Part shown: one piece after another, positions 22,511 through 33,560 of the stretch
How the letters are laid out: every line of letters starts with the position of its first letter
Numbering within the stretch: position 1 is the first letter of the stretch
Origin: Ceratotherium simum simum
Lineage: Eukaryota; Chordata; Mammalia; Perissodactyla; Rhinocerotidae
Assembly (NCBI RefSeq): GCF_000283155.1
Contig: NW_004454195.1
Coordinates: 2,680,111-2,744,110, forward strand
Direction: 5' to 3'
Length of the DNA stretch: 64,000 bases
Translations under genes and position numbers: made by a program
The notes under the pieces: generated by a model
The model's input: only the letters and a program-made list of their open reading frames with translations
Told to the model about the DNA's origin: nothing
Database searches by the model: none

Positions 22511-23135
22511 TGGTTAATTAATTTCAATATTGCCTTTCTTAATAAGTAATAAGTAATTTTGACAGGGCCAAAAATTGAGTAATAAGTAATATTGACAAAG
22601 CCAAAAATTGAGATGCCTGACTCCCACAAATAAAGGATGGTCAGGTCACTCAAGCTAAGCCAATCAGACTTTTTCTCTTGAATCTCCAAATTTTGAGCTG
22701 ATTTGCATGGGATAGAAAAAAAATCTTGGTAAAGTGCATTCATCTGGGTGTTGGAATCCAAATATGTCTCTTGAGTCTCAGGCTCTTGAGGCCAGTAATC
22801 TTGAGCCAAATTTTAATTTTAATCATTTACTTAATATTTATTTATTTATTTTATTATTTTAATATTTCCAACCCTGTTTCTCTAGTATTCTTATCCATTT
22901 TCTAAGCTACACTTTACCCTTTTGAGTAAATCCCTTGTGTTTAACTTAACCAGATTTTTTAGACTTGCAAAACAAATAAACAAACAAAAACAAAATTACT
23001 CTAGTTAAGCTCATATCCTTAATAACTCCCCAATTATACTAGACTGCATTTAACTAGGTAAACTCTTAAAGGACTAACCATGTACCTATAATATTCTGCT
23101 ATGTACCTATCATATGCAGATGGTGTACAGGGTAT
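22511..23135 (-). repeat. Left arm of inverted duplication
   Basis: Outer edge TGGTTAATTAATTTC, inner edge TGTACAGGGTAT. The arm includes a TTTA/ATTT-rich run at 22836-22860. It corresponds to the (TAAAA)-rich run in the other arm, where the two copies differ by 2 bases. Confidence 0.93.
22546..22611 (-). repeat. 33-bp tandem duplication inside left arm
   Basis: Two head-to-tail units matching those at 24365-24430 in reverse orientation. The duplication therefore predates the inverted duplication or was copied with it. Confidence 0.8.
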
Positions 23136-23840
23136 ATTTTTGACTTCTTTTTGCCCATAGTATTACATTTCCTAAATAACAATAATTAAAGAAAAGATCA
23201 AGCATTAAGATTAAACTAGACCTGAAATGTCAAATATTTGCCAAAACCTCTAGGAAACTGATGAAATATTTCTGTCTGAAGGCTGGGACCAAACGCGATC
23301 TCATCCATATCAGCAGAATTACTAATAAAACACCAAGATGCATCCTGACCTCCAGGAGGGTGAACGATGCTTTATCAGTAAATGTTGAGCTGAAGCAGGG
23401 TTCAATTAAGAATATCTACAGAAAGTAATGTAAAATGCGACATCTCCCAAATGTTGTACTTACCCTATCAACAACACCAACATTTGAAATATGCGTTTAT
23501 ATTCAGACATCCTTCTCAACATATAAATAAATTTTCCTCTAATTTATATTCTATTATCTTGGTAACTAGAATGGATACGATAAAACCCCCAAATTATAAT
23601 CAAGACTTAAGTAAAGCATTCCTGTAGCCAAACAATTCAACTCATGATAGAGTATGTACGTTGAAAGAACCAGGGTTTAGAAAACCAAACAGATCTGTCT
23701 TTGAACTGCTGGGCCTCTCTCTAGCTAAGCTTAGAAAAGTTGTATGATTTGTCTAAACCTGACTTTGTTCATCTGTAAAACGGAGGAAATAGTATCTATT
23801 CATTTTTTGTGTGGTAGCTAAATTAGAAAACATAGATAAA
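23136..23840. other. Spacer of inverted duplication
   Basis: Single-copy spacer without a coding frame. Its right part (about 23670-23840) resembles a sense MIR ('tttgttcatctgtaaaacgg' and 'aggaaatagtatctattcat') and appears to continue to about 23885 in the right arm. Confidence 0.6.
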
Positions 23841-24465
23841 ATACCCTGTACACCATCTGCATATGATAGGTACATGGCAGAATATTATAGGTACATGGTT
23901 AGTTCTTAGAGTTTATCTAGTTAAATGCAGTCTAGTATAATTGGGGAGTTATTAAGGATATGAGCTTAACTAGAGTAATTTTGTTTTTGTTTGTTTATTT
24001 GTTTTGCAAGTCTAAAAAATCTGGTTAAGTTAAACACAAGGGATTTACTCAAAAGGATAAAAGGTAGCTCAGAGAATGGATGAGAATGCTAGAGAAACAG
24101 GGTTGGAAATATTAAAATAATAAAATAAAATAAAATAAATATTAAGTAAATGATTAAAATTAAAATTTGGCTCAAGATTACTGGCCTCAAGAGCCTGAGA
24201 CTCAAGAGACATATCTGGATTCCAACACCCAGATGAATGCACTTTACCATGATTTTTTTTCTATCCCATGCAAATCAGCTCAAAATTTGGAGATTCAAGA
24301 GAAAAAGTCTGATTGGCTTAGCTTGAGTGACCTGACCATCCTTTATTTGTGGGAGTCAGGCATCTCAATTTTTGGCTTTGTCAATATTACTTATTACTCA
24401 ATTTTTGGCCCTGTCAAAATTACTTATTACTTATTAAGAAAGGCAATATTGAAATTAATTAACCA
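23841..24465 (+). repeat. Right arm of inverted duplication
   Basis: Inner edge ATACCCTGTACACCATCTGC, outer edge GAAATTAATTAACCA. Seven of the ~12 mismatches with the left arm cluster between about 24055 and 24090. The outer ~300 bases carry only two. Confidence 0.93.
24365..24430 (+). repeat. 33-bp tandem duplication inside right arm
   Basis: Units 24365-24397 and 24398-24430 both start TCAATTTTTGG and end ACTTATTAC. They differ at three positions. Confidence 0.85.
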
Positions 24466-24480
24466 ATTAAAATGACAATT

Positions 24481-25069
24481 TAATGTTAAAATCAAAATTA
24501 ATTAATGAAAATAAAAATGTCACTACAAATTTCCAACTGACCTACACTGCCTCTTGAACAAAATGGAAAAGTATTTAATAAAATTATTTTGGGAACAAGC
24601 ATCAAAATAGAGAACTGGAGGTGGTGCTAACATTGTAAATATGAGCCAAGGGAGTCATTTGACTCTGACTAGCTGAGCCCCGGGATTCCTCAGAGGTACC
24701 CAAGGGCGGCTGGCACAGGAGGGTGAGCTCAGCCCTCTGGGTCTCCCCTCCAATTTCAACTGGCTCGGTCTGCTTTATTCTTTTTTTATATAATGACATT
24801 CCACATAAGTTTCACTTTTTTAAAAAAGAGTTCAGCTGCTAAAACAAATGTATAGGAACAACAACAACAAAATAACTTTTTCAAAATCACAGAACAAAGG
24901 AATAACATCCTAGCCATGGAGTCTGCATGACCTACCACATCCCTGATACTGAGGAGGAAATGAAGGAAGGGTTAGCTTTCAGCTTCATCATGGATTAGTT
25001 TTTTTAAAGTAGGTGACATGTAGTCAGCCTAATGCTGTGAATACTGCATTTATATTGCTACAGTGTTTT
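24481..25069. other. No feature recognised
   Basis: AT-rich, then mixed sequence. The 65-codon minus-strand frame at 24602-24799 has no recognisable domain. Confidence 0.45.
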
Positions 25070-25210
25070 CCAGTTTTGCAAAGGCCTTAATGAGCATTGG
25101 CTCGTTTGATTTTCATGGAGGGCAAGGAATCTAATTTTATCTCCATTTACAAATGAGAAATCGTGGTGCAGAAAGACAAATCTCAGAACCCAGCTGTCCT
25201 GACTCTTAAT
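25070..25210 (-). mobile_element. MIR SINE fragment
   Basis: Antisense MIR: 'cagttttgcaaaggccttaa', 'atctccatttacaaatgaga', 'cagaacccagctgtcctgac'. Confidence 0.55.
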
Positions 25211-25232
25211 ATAGTACTTGTGACCCTATAAT

Positions 25233-25453
25233 AATATTTTCAATTTTTTATTTTAGTTTTTTGGTGAGGAAGATTGTCCCTGAGCTAACATCTGTGCCCA
25301 TCTTTCTCTATTTTGTATGTGGGACACTGCCACAGCATGGCTTGATGAATAGTGCATTGGTCCACCCCTGGGGTTCGAACCTGTGAGCTTCTGGCTGCCG
25401 AAGCAGAGCATGCAAACTACACCACCACGCTGGCCCCAATATTTTCGATTTTT
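25233..25453. repeat. Target-site duplication of ERE insertion
   Basis: AATATTTTCAATTTTT (25233-25248) and AATATTTTCGATTTTT (25438-25453) flank the ERE with one mismatch. Confidence 0.85.
25249..25437 (-). mobile_element. ERE SINE, short-type body, older copy
   Basis: Minus-strand copy: 'gaggaagattgtccctgagc', 'ctattttgtatgtgggacac', 'ccacagcatggcttgatgaa', with the head ending 'accaccacgctggcccc'. A single 'gagctaacatc' module remains. Confidence 0.92.
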
Positions 25454-26872
25454 CAAAAATGGGTGGAATCCTTCCCTCAGATAAGAATTTAATGAGATCC
25501 CAATATTTAAAATCAGAACGAGTGGAGCTGCTATGGTTAGATTGGGCTGGAGGGCCTGTGGCTCCACCCAGCCCTCCCTCCCACCTCTTCCCCTGGAGTG
25601 TGAGCAGCACTCCAGAGGTCTCTGAGCAAAGAGATGCTCTGCATTTCACAGTGCAAAAGATCTTGCTAGCTTTACTTTCCAGGGATTTAGTTGGACCCCC
25701 CTCCCTGCATTTGCTCCACATTAGGTAATTCTGTTCTGTGCAGCTCGGATCCCAGAGGTCAGCTCCAGTTAAGGAAGCAGTGCAGGTGGCACTGTTAAGA
25801 AAACAGGCTGGGGACAGGCAGGCAAGATGCTTCTTTGGTTTTATTTTCCTGAAGTTGACGTTGATTTATGGTGGTGCCTAAGGCAAGGCATGGGACTCAT
25901 ATGCCACTATTTATTTCTGTGCTGTGGAAAGACACCACGGGGCCTTTGGTAGAGTTTTTCTGTGTTAACCTGAGAGTGTCTCCCAGGATCTAAAGTGCTC
26001 CCCTTCCAGTCGTAATTAACAATAACATTTGAAAGAACATCCATGTTCCTGAGCAAAGTTCTTCTCACTTTTGCGCTAATCCGTCATGGGTTCTTCTTTT
26101 GTATGAATAGCCCCTAACAAAATTATACAAATGTTTTCATATTTGCTTAACCTGAACAAGCCATGTTATAATACTCCCTCCTCTCCCACCCAGGATATAA
26201 AATTCAAGTCCACCATGTATATAGCACATATACACACATATATTCATATTCATATATACATTCCTGTGCACACACTACTACAACCAAACTTAGTTGCCCA
26301 GGCCTTAAAGGGTCTTCAGGTTTATCAAAACTAGTGTCACCTCTACTGATGGGCTCAGGGCCTGGAATAAAATCTTGCTGGATTTCCAGTGCTATACAGA
26401 GAAGAGACAAACAAAGGAGTGAGAGAAAATCAATGGGACTTGGCTCATTGGATGTAAAGAGTGGAGAAGCAAAGATAACTTGGAGTTATGAAGTAGGAAG
26501 GCATGATCAAGAGTCTTTATTATAGGGAGAACTGCTGAAGTTCCACAGTTAGGGGCTGGTAGGAGCTTCAAGGCAGGCACGGCTGTGGTTAACAGGGACA
26601 AGTCGAAGGAGAAAAATGAAAGAAAGTTGAAAAAACTTTATTTTGCAGTTCTAACTAGGAATGACTTGACCTCTCATATATACTATCAGTAATCTGATTA
26701 TAAATTAAATTGACCAAATATTCAGATATTTTGTTACATATAAATGTGTGTATGTGTATTTATGATGACTTTTATTACATGTTATTTACCATTCTTGTGA
26801 TCTAGGTAGATCTTGCTGACCATGTGTTAAAAAAAGAAAATGGAGGCTTTAAGAAGAATAATGAATTTGGGG
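25454..26872. other. No feature recognised
   Basis: Mixed sequence, somewhat GC-richer at 25540-25830. Overlapping frames on both strands at 25253-25728 straddle the ERE and are not convincing genes. A TA/CA-rich stretch lies at 26215-26275. Confidence 0.4.
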
Positions 26873-27290
26873 TGGTATATTAGTCAGGTTTCTCCAGAGA
26901 AACAGAACAAATAGGATGTGTATATATGTAGAAAGAAATTTATTATAAGAAATTGGCTCATGCAATTATGGAGGCTGGCAGGTCCAAAATCTGCAGTGTG
27001 GGCTGGCAGGCTCAGACCCAGGAGATCCAATAGTGCAGTTCCAGTTAGAAGGCCAGCAGCCTGGAGACCCAGGAGAGCCAATGGTGCAGATGAAGTCTGA
27101 AGGCAGTCTTCTGGAGGAATGCCTATTGTGTAGGGATGTCATTCTTTTTTTTCTATTTAGGACTTCAACTGATTGGATGTGGCCCACCCATATTAGGAAG
27201 GGCAATCTGCTTTACTCAAAGTTTACCAATTTAAATGTAAATCTCATCCAAAAACACCTTCCCAGTTGATACATAAAATTAACCATTACA
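26873..27290 (+). mobile_element. Solo LTR-like repeat (probably ERVL/MLT2 type)
   Basis: Starts near 'tggtatattagtcaggtttc', followed by 'tccagagaaacagaacaaat', 'agaaattggctcatgcaatt', 'caactgattggatgtggccc' and 'aatctgctttactcaaagtt', and ends 'aaaattaaccattaca'. The TG...CA ends and this word order match a common mammalian LTR repeat. The family name is uncertain. Frames inside it are non-coding shadows. Confidence 0.7.
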
Positions 27291-27559
27291 GGCAGGAGGA
27301 ATAAAGATATAGAAATGGAGATTATTTAAGATCCCAGAAAGAATGATGAATATCTTGGTAATAGAAACATGTATCCTATGGCTGGGCTATAAGAAAGGCA
27401 TTTTGGTTTGATGAAATACAGTCTTGATGATGGAAAATTTTAACAAGCATATCAGTACCTAGGGAAATTCTCCATGTGATACAAACTCTCTTCAAGATCT
27501 ATCAAGTGTTATACTTTACTTTGAATTCCAGTGTCTTTTATGTTTTTAATACTAGTCAT

Positions 27560-27640
27560 AATATCTCGTCTATTTTTTTTTCCACAGGGCCTAGAAGATT
27601 ATTGGCACATGGTAGGTGCTCGATAAATACATGTTGGTTA
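27560..27640 (+). mobile_element. L2/MIR-like 3' tail
   Basis: 'attggcacatggtaggtgct' followed by 'cgataaatacatgttggtta'. Short and old. Confidence 0.5.
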
Positions 27641-28012
27641 CATTTAGAGTATATTATAATATACACTGCTTGACAGTTTGCTGACGATTTCTTTCTTGAG
27701 AGGGAGACTCACTTACTTGATTATAAACTTCAAAAAGTATGTGTCAGAAGAAGAGAGCTAATGTGATCAAAGTGATGCCCTTGACTCAGGTTTTCTGATT
27801 GTATCTCCCCGCCCACAATCACTGTCTATAACAAGGGATATCAGGGGCTACAGGGGCAAAAAGGAAAGAGTCACGTTATCCTTACTTTTTTGCACCTACC
27901 TTGCTCCATTCCCTTCAACCCAAATGCCCTCTGGAATTCTCTCATCATTTGCAGTTTAAATGATGAAAGAATTTAATATTTAAGTTTATATATTTGGATA
28001 TACACACACACA
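27641..28012. other. No feature recognised; ends in CA repeat
   Basis: Unassigned sequence ending in a short (CA) run at 28001-28014 that adjoins the Tigger-derived element. Confidence 0.45.
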
Positions 28013-28222
28013 CAGTCATGCTCTGCACAATGATGTTTTGGTCAACAATGGACCACATATGTAGCAGTGGTCCCATAAGATTAGTACCATGTAGCCTAGG
28101 TGTGTAGTAGGCTACACCATCTAGGGTTGTGTAAGTACACTCTAGGATGTTTGCACAACAACGAGATTGCCTAACGACGCATTTCTCAGAACCTATCCCC
28201 ATCATTAGGCGATGCATGACTG
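28013..28222 (+). mobile_element. Short Tigger-derived non-autonomous element, both ends present
   Basis: Starts CAGTCATGCTCTGCACAATG and ends GGCGATGCATGACTG, so both terminal inverted repeats survive. Its last ~135 bases align with 366-504 of this window. About 210 bp with no transposase, this is an internally deleted derivative moved in trans. The expected TA target duplication is obscured by the CA/GT-rich flanks. Confidence 0.8.
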
Positions 28223-28379
28223 AGTGTGTGTATATATCATAATACCATCATGTCAAGTGTAGGATGTCTTGTACTATTCAAATTGGTACTAGTCAATAGC
28301 TGAACCACATGCTCCTGGAAACTATTTAATGAATTTTCTTATATTAGTGTGCTTCTCTTAAGTTTAACCAAATCAAATC

Positions 28380-29050
28380 CCCCCCTAAAATCCAAATGTG
28401 TCCTGTGTTCCTTCATATTCCTACCCTCCTCTCCACCTCCAATGGCACTGCTGTCGTTCTCCCATCTGGACCACTGCAGCAGTCTCCCTGCCTCCATTTT
28501 GCTCCCCTCCAATCCACACTCTCCTCTGCATCCAGCTTAACATTTCTAACCTTGAACGTGCTTCAAAATCTTCTGTAACTCTCCATTGTCTAGAGGAGAA
28601 AATTCAAATCCTGGCCCCAACTCTGCTGTCAGCCTCATCTTTTAACCCTCAAGTTTCATCTTGCTGCTACTACTCATCTACTCATTTCTATACTCTTCGT
28701 TGGCCTACGTTATCTTCCCCTTGTTCTGTCTAGCAAAATTCTATTCTGTTTCAAATCTCAGTTCAAGTGCTTAGTATATTTAACTTTTATATTTGAAGCC
28801 CCTCGTGCTTGCAGCTGGGCTTACATTCTCTTCTACTTTACTGTGGTCCCCATGAAATTGTACATAATGTCACATCACTATAAAAATATTGCATAATGTA
28901 GAAATCATTTTTATGCACGTGTACATCCCATTCTGAACTATGAGTTCTTTGGGAGTCTATGTATTCGATATCTTCATATTGCTAGCATCTAGCAGAATCC
29001 ATGGCACATAGCAAGGACTGAATAAATATATGTTAAATGAAAGAATGAAT
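28380..29050 (+). mobile_element. L2 LINE 3' end, long copy
   Basis: Sense L2 running from 'cactgcagcagtctccctgc' through 'ctccattgtctagaggagaa' to 'atctagcagaatccatggca' and 'ctgaataaatatatgttaaa'. Overlapping 60-111-codon plus-strand frames here are by-products of this element. Confidence 0.7.
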
Positions 29051-30604
29051 GACTATCCTCCACCTCTCCTTACAATTACAACTAACAATTGAAAACTGTT
29101 GTATGTTTATGGGCTATGATTCATTTCAGGCCCAGGGAAGTTATTGAAAAGAGATATGTGTGTTTCTGAAAAACGGTAGTTAACTGTAGCTAACAGAAGA
29201 ATGCGGAAATGATGTGTCCCCTTCTTCCCATCCATGCTTTTCTCTAGCCCTACAGCAGCTCCCTTTGGCTCAGGAAAGGACACTTTCCCTTCAAGGTGGT
29301 TGTGCCTCCAACATTGTTTCACTACTACCCAAGGAACTATTTAGGAGCAAGAAAGAATCAAAGGAAACTCAATCTCTGTACCAGGATGTTTAAAGAGGAA
29401 AGAGAAAGAAAGAAGTCAAGTATGATAGTGCTTATTACTAGACACTGATTTTGGCTGTTAAACTAACAAAGTAAAATTTCCAAGTGTTTCTTCTTCAGAG
29501 TAATTTCCTTCCAGCTCTGGAGTGAATGCAGATTGGTGATATGAAAAGACTTGAAAAAGACAGCCGAATAGTAACACCAGATTCTGCAGTTTCTCTTAGA
29601 TTTCACTTCACTCATATTTCTTAATTTTCTCATTTTCTATTTTAGATGTGTTAAATTGGACAGCAGAAAGAAGTCATTGGAGCAAAATGTTCCAGAAAAA
29701 AACCTTGTTTTCCTCCCTACTTTCTTAAAAATACATTTACATGTACTCACACACACCAAAATAATTATTCTAGGTTGGGGATAACTAATGATTCAAACTT
29801 ATGTAAAGGTGATAAAGTTACATAAGTTTTTCTTTTGGGGGAAGTTAGTGTGGAGGGGTTGGAAGTATCATAGAACATATTACATTACCTTTATGTGAGT
29901 CACAAATTTGCTCACGGTGGCTTGTGTGGGAGGAAGATGGATATACACTCTTTCAGCTGACCAAATTCTCTGGAATATGTAGAGGAGAGATCTACCAGTT
30001 ATCTTATAATTAACATTGAAACTTGGCTCCTGGCTCGTTGCCTTCAGAGTGAGCTCATCTGTGCTTGAATGCTGCATATGCTACTGTAAATGATAGTTCT
30101 CAAGACCATTTGTGTGTTAGCTCAGCCTGGTCTCCATTTCCAAGTTATTATTTCTTGGTGTCTTCTGGGTTAAATTAAGCCTGTTTGTCTACTACTCCTG
30201 AGGTAAGTTAACTTTATGGGTCATGAGTTTCCTTCCAGGCATCCTGCCAGAGGCGTCATGTATAAGGGATGAAAGACTGAAAATGAAGACGGGTGTGCTG
30301 GTGGGAAGGAGTGAATCTCAAAGTTTCTGGCTGATGCAAGTCGAGGATTTTTAAGGACATGAGTAATTCTGTCTTTTAAAGGGCAACCTATAAACATAGG
30401 AGTTTCTGGCTGACAGATATAACCAGAATTCAAGGATGAAACTCACAAATAGCAAGCCATGATTTGTTGTCTTTATAGAATAAGGTCAGCATGATTTCAC
30501 TGTAGCCCTGAGTAAATGTAGTTCTTAAGAATTATCTACTATGTTATAGGATTTAAGGAAGATGATTCTCAGAGGTCATGGCCAGAGTTTTAGAGAATTA
30601 ATGT
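29051..30604. other. No gene or named repeat recognised
   Basis: About 1.5 kb of unassigned sequence. Frames of 65-71 codons at 29107-30433 are on the minus strand, scattered, and lack recognisable domains. Confidence 0.4.
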
Positions 30605-30812
30605 GCTAGGACTTGACAGCCAACTTGTATATATTATCTTAATTATCACAGCCATTCTTTAAGGTTAGTATTATTGTTCTCATTTCATACGTGAGAAAAT
30701 TAAGAAAATACAGGCAAAGAGACTTGCCCATAGTGACTAAATTGTAGGCCTAGAATTCGATTTCTATTCTGTCTGACCTCAAAGCCAAACTCTTTACACC
30801 ATACTGTTAATC
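30605..30812 (-). mobile_element. MIR SINE
   Basis: Antisense MIR: 'ttattgttctcatttcatac', 'agagacttgcccatagtgac', 'ctctttacaccatactgtta'. Confidence 0.65.
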
Positions 30813-31989
30813 ATCATTTGACTAAAAAGGATTTGTCCCTCAAATCATTTGCTCTGGTTTCAATGGTAATCTCTACGTCTGGGGGAAATGGGTCATTGAC
30901 AACAAAGCCTACAAATTATTAATCACATCAGCGTCCAGCCTGTTGGCTCTACTACCCTTCCCTACTCTGATGGGAAAGGCTCCAAATCATTCCTTGGGTG
31001 ATGTTAAAGAAGTTGGCTTTCAGATGATATGAAACACGGATTGGCAACACTTGGTTACCTGTTTCTCATCAGACTACAAAATCATGGACTTAAACCCGTT
31101 TTTCAACTCTGGCTTAACATTAAAACGATTTGTGAAACTTAAAAAAAATTATCCATGTCTGCCCATCTTCCATCCCTTCCAAACCCACAACAAGACAGAC
31201 TCTGATTTATTTTTTCTGGGGTATGTACTGGGCATCAATATTTTTTTTTTTTAAGTTTCCAACATGATTCTAAAATGTTTCCAGGGTTGAAAACTGAATT
31301 TTCCATCACAGAAGTGAGTGCTCTCCCTCATTCTGAAGCAACTATTTTGGCAAATAAACATTGAGTAAAAGAATGCAAAAAGATTGCATTTGTTTTTAAC
31401 TCTAAGAGAAATTTTGGAAAACCAAGGTATATTAGTTAGTTGCATCCCCACAAAAATAAATAAAGATGGTGGAAATTTGATTCAATTCAGTAAACATTTG
31501 TAGGTGCCATAGAAGATACAAAAACTAATATGACTCTGTTTCCTTAGGAACTTAAAATCTAGTAGAGTAGATAAAGTGTGCACATAGGTAACTACACATC
31601 TGTGTAAACATCGTCAAGCCTGTCAATCATTGTTCCATGAATTATAAAATGGACAATTATATTATTTCGAGGAGAAGGAGTGGAATGTACAAAGGATTAG
31701 TAGTATTAGAAAGCAAGGCATATGTGGCAGGTAGATCAGTACTGCTAAAGTCTAGGGATCCAAGAAGAAAATGGCAGGCGATGGGATTGGGAAGGAGGAG
31801 CACCTAATACACCCAGTGTTGTCTTTTATCTTCTGTCTCTTATTTATCTATAAAAACACAGAGATTGCTTTCTCTTCCTTTCATTTGCTCTCATTTTTTT
31901 TCCTCTTCCATCTTCTCTTTCTCTCTCTCTTTTGATTCATTATAATAATTAGGTTACTAACAATGACAATAATATTAGAAATAGTTTTT
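30813..31989. other. Mostly unassigned; ancient repeat-like patch
   Basis: 31485-31620 reads like an old interspersed repeat ('caattcagtaaacatttgta', 'cttaaaatctagtagagtag'), family unknown. A poly(T) run lies at 31241-31252 and a CT-rich run at 31850-31935. Confidence 0.4.
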
Positions 31990-32160
31990 ATTTTGATCCT
32001 TTCTAAATGCCAGTCACTATTATGTCATCATATTTAATTCTCACAACCATCCTAAGAATTATGTAATATTATTATTTTCATTTTATATATGAGGAACCAG
32101 AGGCTCAAGGAAACAGAGCTAACCAGAAGTGGAACTGAGTAAGCAGGGAGTAGATCCAAG
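31990..32160 (-). mobile_element. MIR SINE fragment
   Basis: Antisense MIR: 'ttaattctcacaaccatcct', 'ttatatatgaggaaccagag', 'gctcaaggaaacagagctaa'. Confidence 0.6.
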
Positions 32161-32599
32161 CATTAGGGGACTCCAGAAAGTAGATGTGGAGCCTTAGAAA
32201 GCAGGCAAAAAGGCCTAGGTGAATGAGGAACTTTGGGAAGGTGGGGAGTGACAGTAGAAAACTTTCCATTGGGATGAAAAACCATTCTTCTTTCATTCCT
32301 TGCTTCCCCTTCTGTGTGATTTAGTAAGTCATAGCAGAAATCAAAACGTGGAGGTGGGAGGAACTTTGGCTTTCACAAATCATGAGTCAATTTTGTAACT
32401 GACTTGATTTTAGAGTATATCTCTTTGTATTGTGTTGAAAGGAAGAGTAAATTTTACCTTTTATGGGTGGCAATTAATTGAAAAGAGTAATTTGGAAGTA
32501 TGTTGAGACAAGTTACATGTGAATGAATGGTTGGAAAATTATTTTATTGGTTTTGAAGAGGAAAGAGTTTATGGGGGAGGCTACCAGCCACCTACCTTG

Positions 32600-32760
32600 T
32601 ACAATGAGTTAGGACACAGCCTTCTAAACTCTATAGCTCTGAGGTTGAATCCTAACTTCAACATTTACTAGCTGTTCATCCATTGACCAACTACTTAAAC
32701 TCCTAAGCTTCATTTGTTTTCGTCTGTACAATGGGGATTAAAGGGACTAAATTGATCATT
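32600..32760 (+). mobile_element. MIR SINE fragment
   Basis: Sense MIR: 'gaggttgaatcctaacttca', 'acatttactagctgttcatc', 'ttcgtctgtacaatggggat'. Confidence 0.55.
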
Positions 32761-33399
32761 TCTTGGTTCTTGTGCAATAAGGCCACCAACATATGTCCAC
32801 ATAGGGGGTCAAAGAATTGTGATAGCTCTTATTTCATTGACAAACATTGAGATAAGAGAATAATTGTTCTCTTTCTGTTTAAGATCAAATCTGTAGGCCT
32901 ATTAAGAGGCCTAAAAAATGGCAAGCAGGGTGTCTGCAATTTTATGAAAGACAGGAATCCTCAGATGCCTTTTATCCTCCTTGTGACTGCTAAAAAACAG
33001 GAATATAGAAGGAAAAAAACACTTTTTTCCCCTTGAGCTCAGCTCCTCTAGTGAACTTGGCTCTTGACACTCCTAATTCTTGACGAATTGATTCCTCCTG
33101 ATTGCAAATTGGCTGGTCCTGATTTGCAGTGCATACTCTGTGGATTACAATCCCAGAGGAATTCTAGAAAGAAATAATATGCTTGCTTTTCTAAAAAAAG
33201 AGATTTGACAAATGCCCTGGAAATAACCATGAAACTATTATAACCTTGGACCTCTGGTGGATTAGCTCCCAAAGCCCTCAAGAATGAATGTGCCATTCAG
33301 ACTTCCAGATAACTCAAGTGTGGAAAAATTTCACAAAGATAGATGGGTCATACAAAATGACCCTTCAGATTGAGCTGCTGTGTGACTGCCTTATATTTT

Positions 33400-33560
33400 T
33401 ATAATACTCTACAGTTTACAAAAGACCTGCATATACATTATTCAATCCCCCCAAAATTCCCAAGAGAGATGCAGGGAGTTATTGGTATCCTCTTTTCAAA
33501 TGAAGAACGAGAGATTGAGGGAGGCTAATAAATCTTTCTAAAGTAGTTCAGCTAGTACCT
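33400..33560 (-). mobile_element. MIR SINE fragment
   Basis: Antisense MIR: 'ctctacagtttacaaaagac', 'tacattattcaatcccccca', 'ttcagctagtacctatctaa'. Confidence 0.5.

Larger units (their letters stand above)
22511..24465. repeat. Large inverted duplication (two 625-bp arms, 705-bp spacer)
   Basis: Left arm 22511-23135 is the reverse complement of right arm 23841-24465. Hand alignment gives about 12 mismatches and two 2-base indels that cancel, or about 98% identity. Both arms contain the same ~100-codon frame (starting with TTG, not ATG) and the same internal 33-bp tandem repeat. I see no flanking target duplication and no transposon-like terminal motif. A MIR-like element appears to run from the spacer into the right arm, which suggests that the right arm is the original and the left arm the copy. 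Confidence 0.95.

Noticed and set aside
24167..24475. A ~102-codon frame present in both arms of the inverted duplication (also 22492-22809 on the minus strand), as if a conserved duplicated gene
   Set aside because: It starts with TTG rather than ATG and has no recognisable domain. Its similarity is explained by ~98% DNA identity of the arms. No bias of the differences towards synonymous sites can be shown.
26884..27269. Overlapping frames on both strands with moderate GC
   Set aside because: They lie inside the ERVL-like LTR and include repeated LTR words. No gene is implied.
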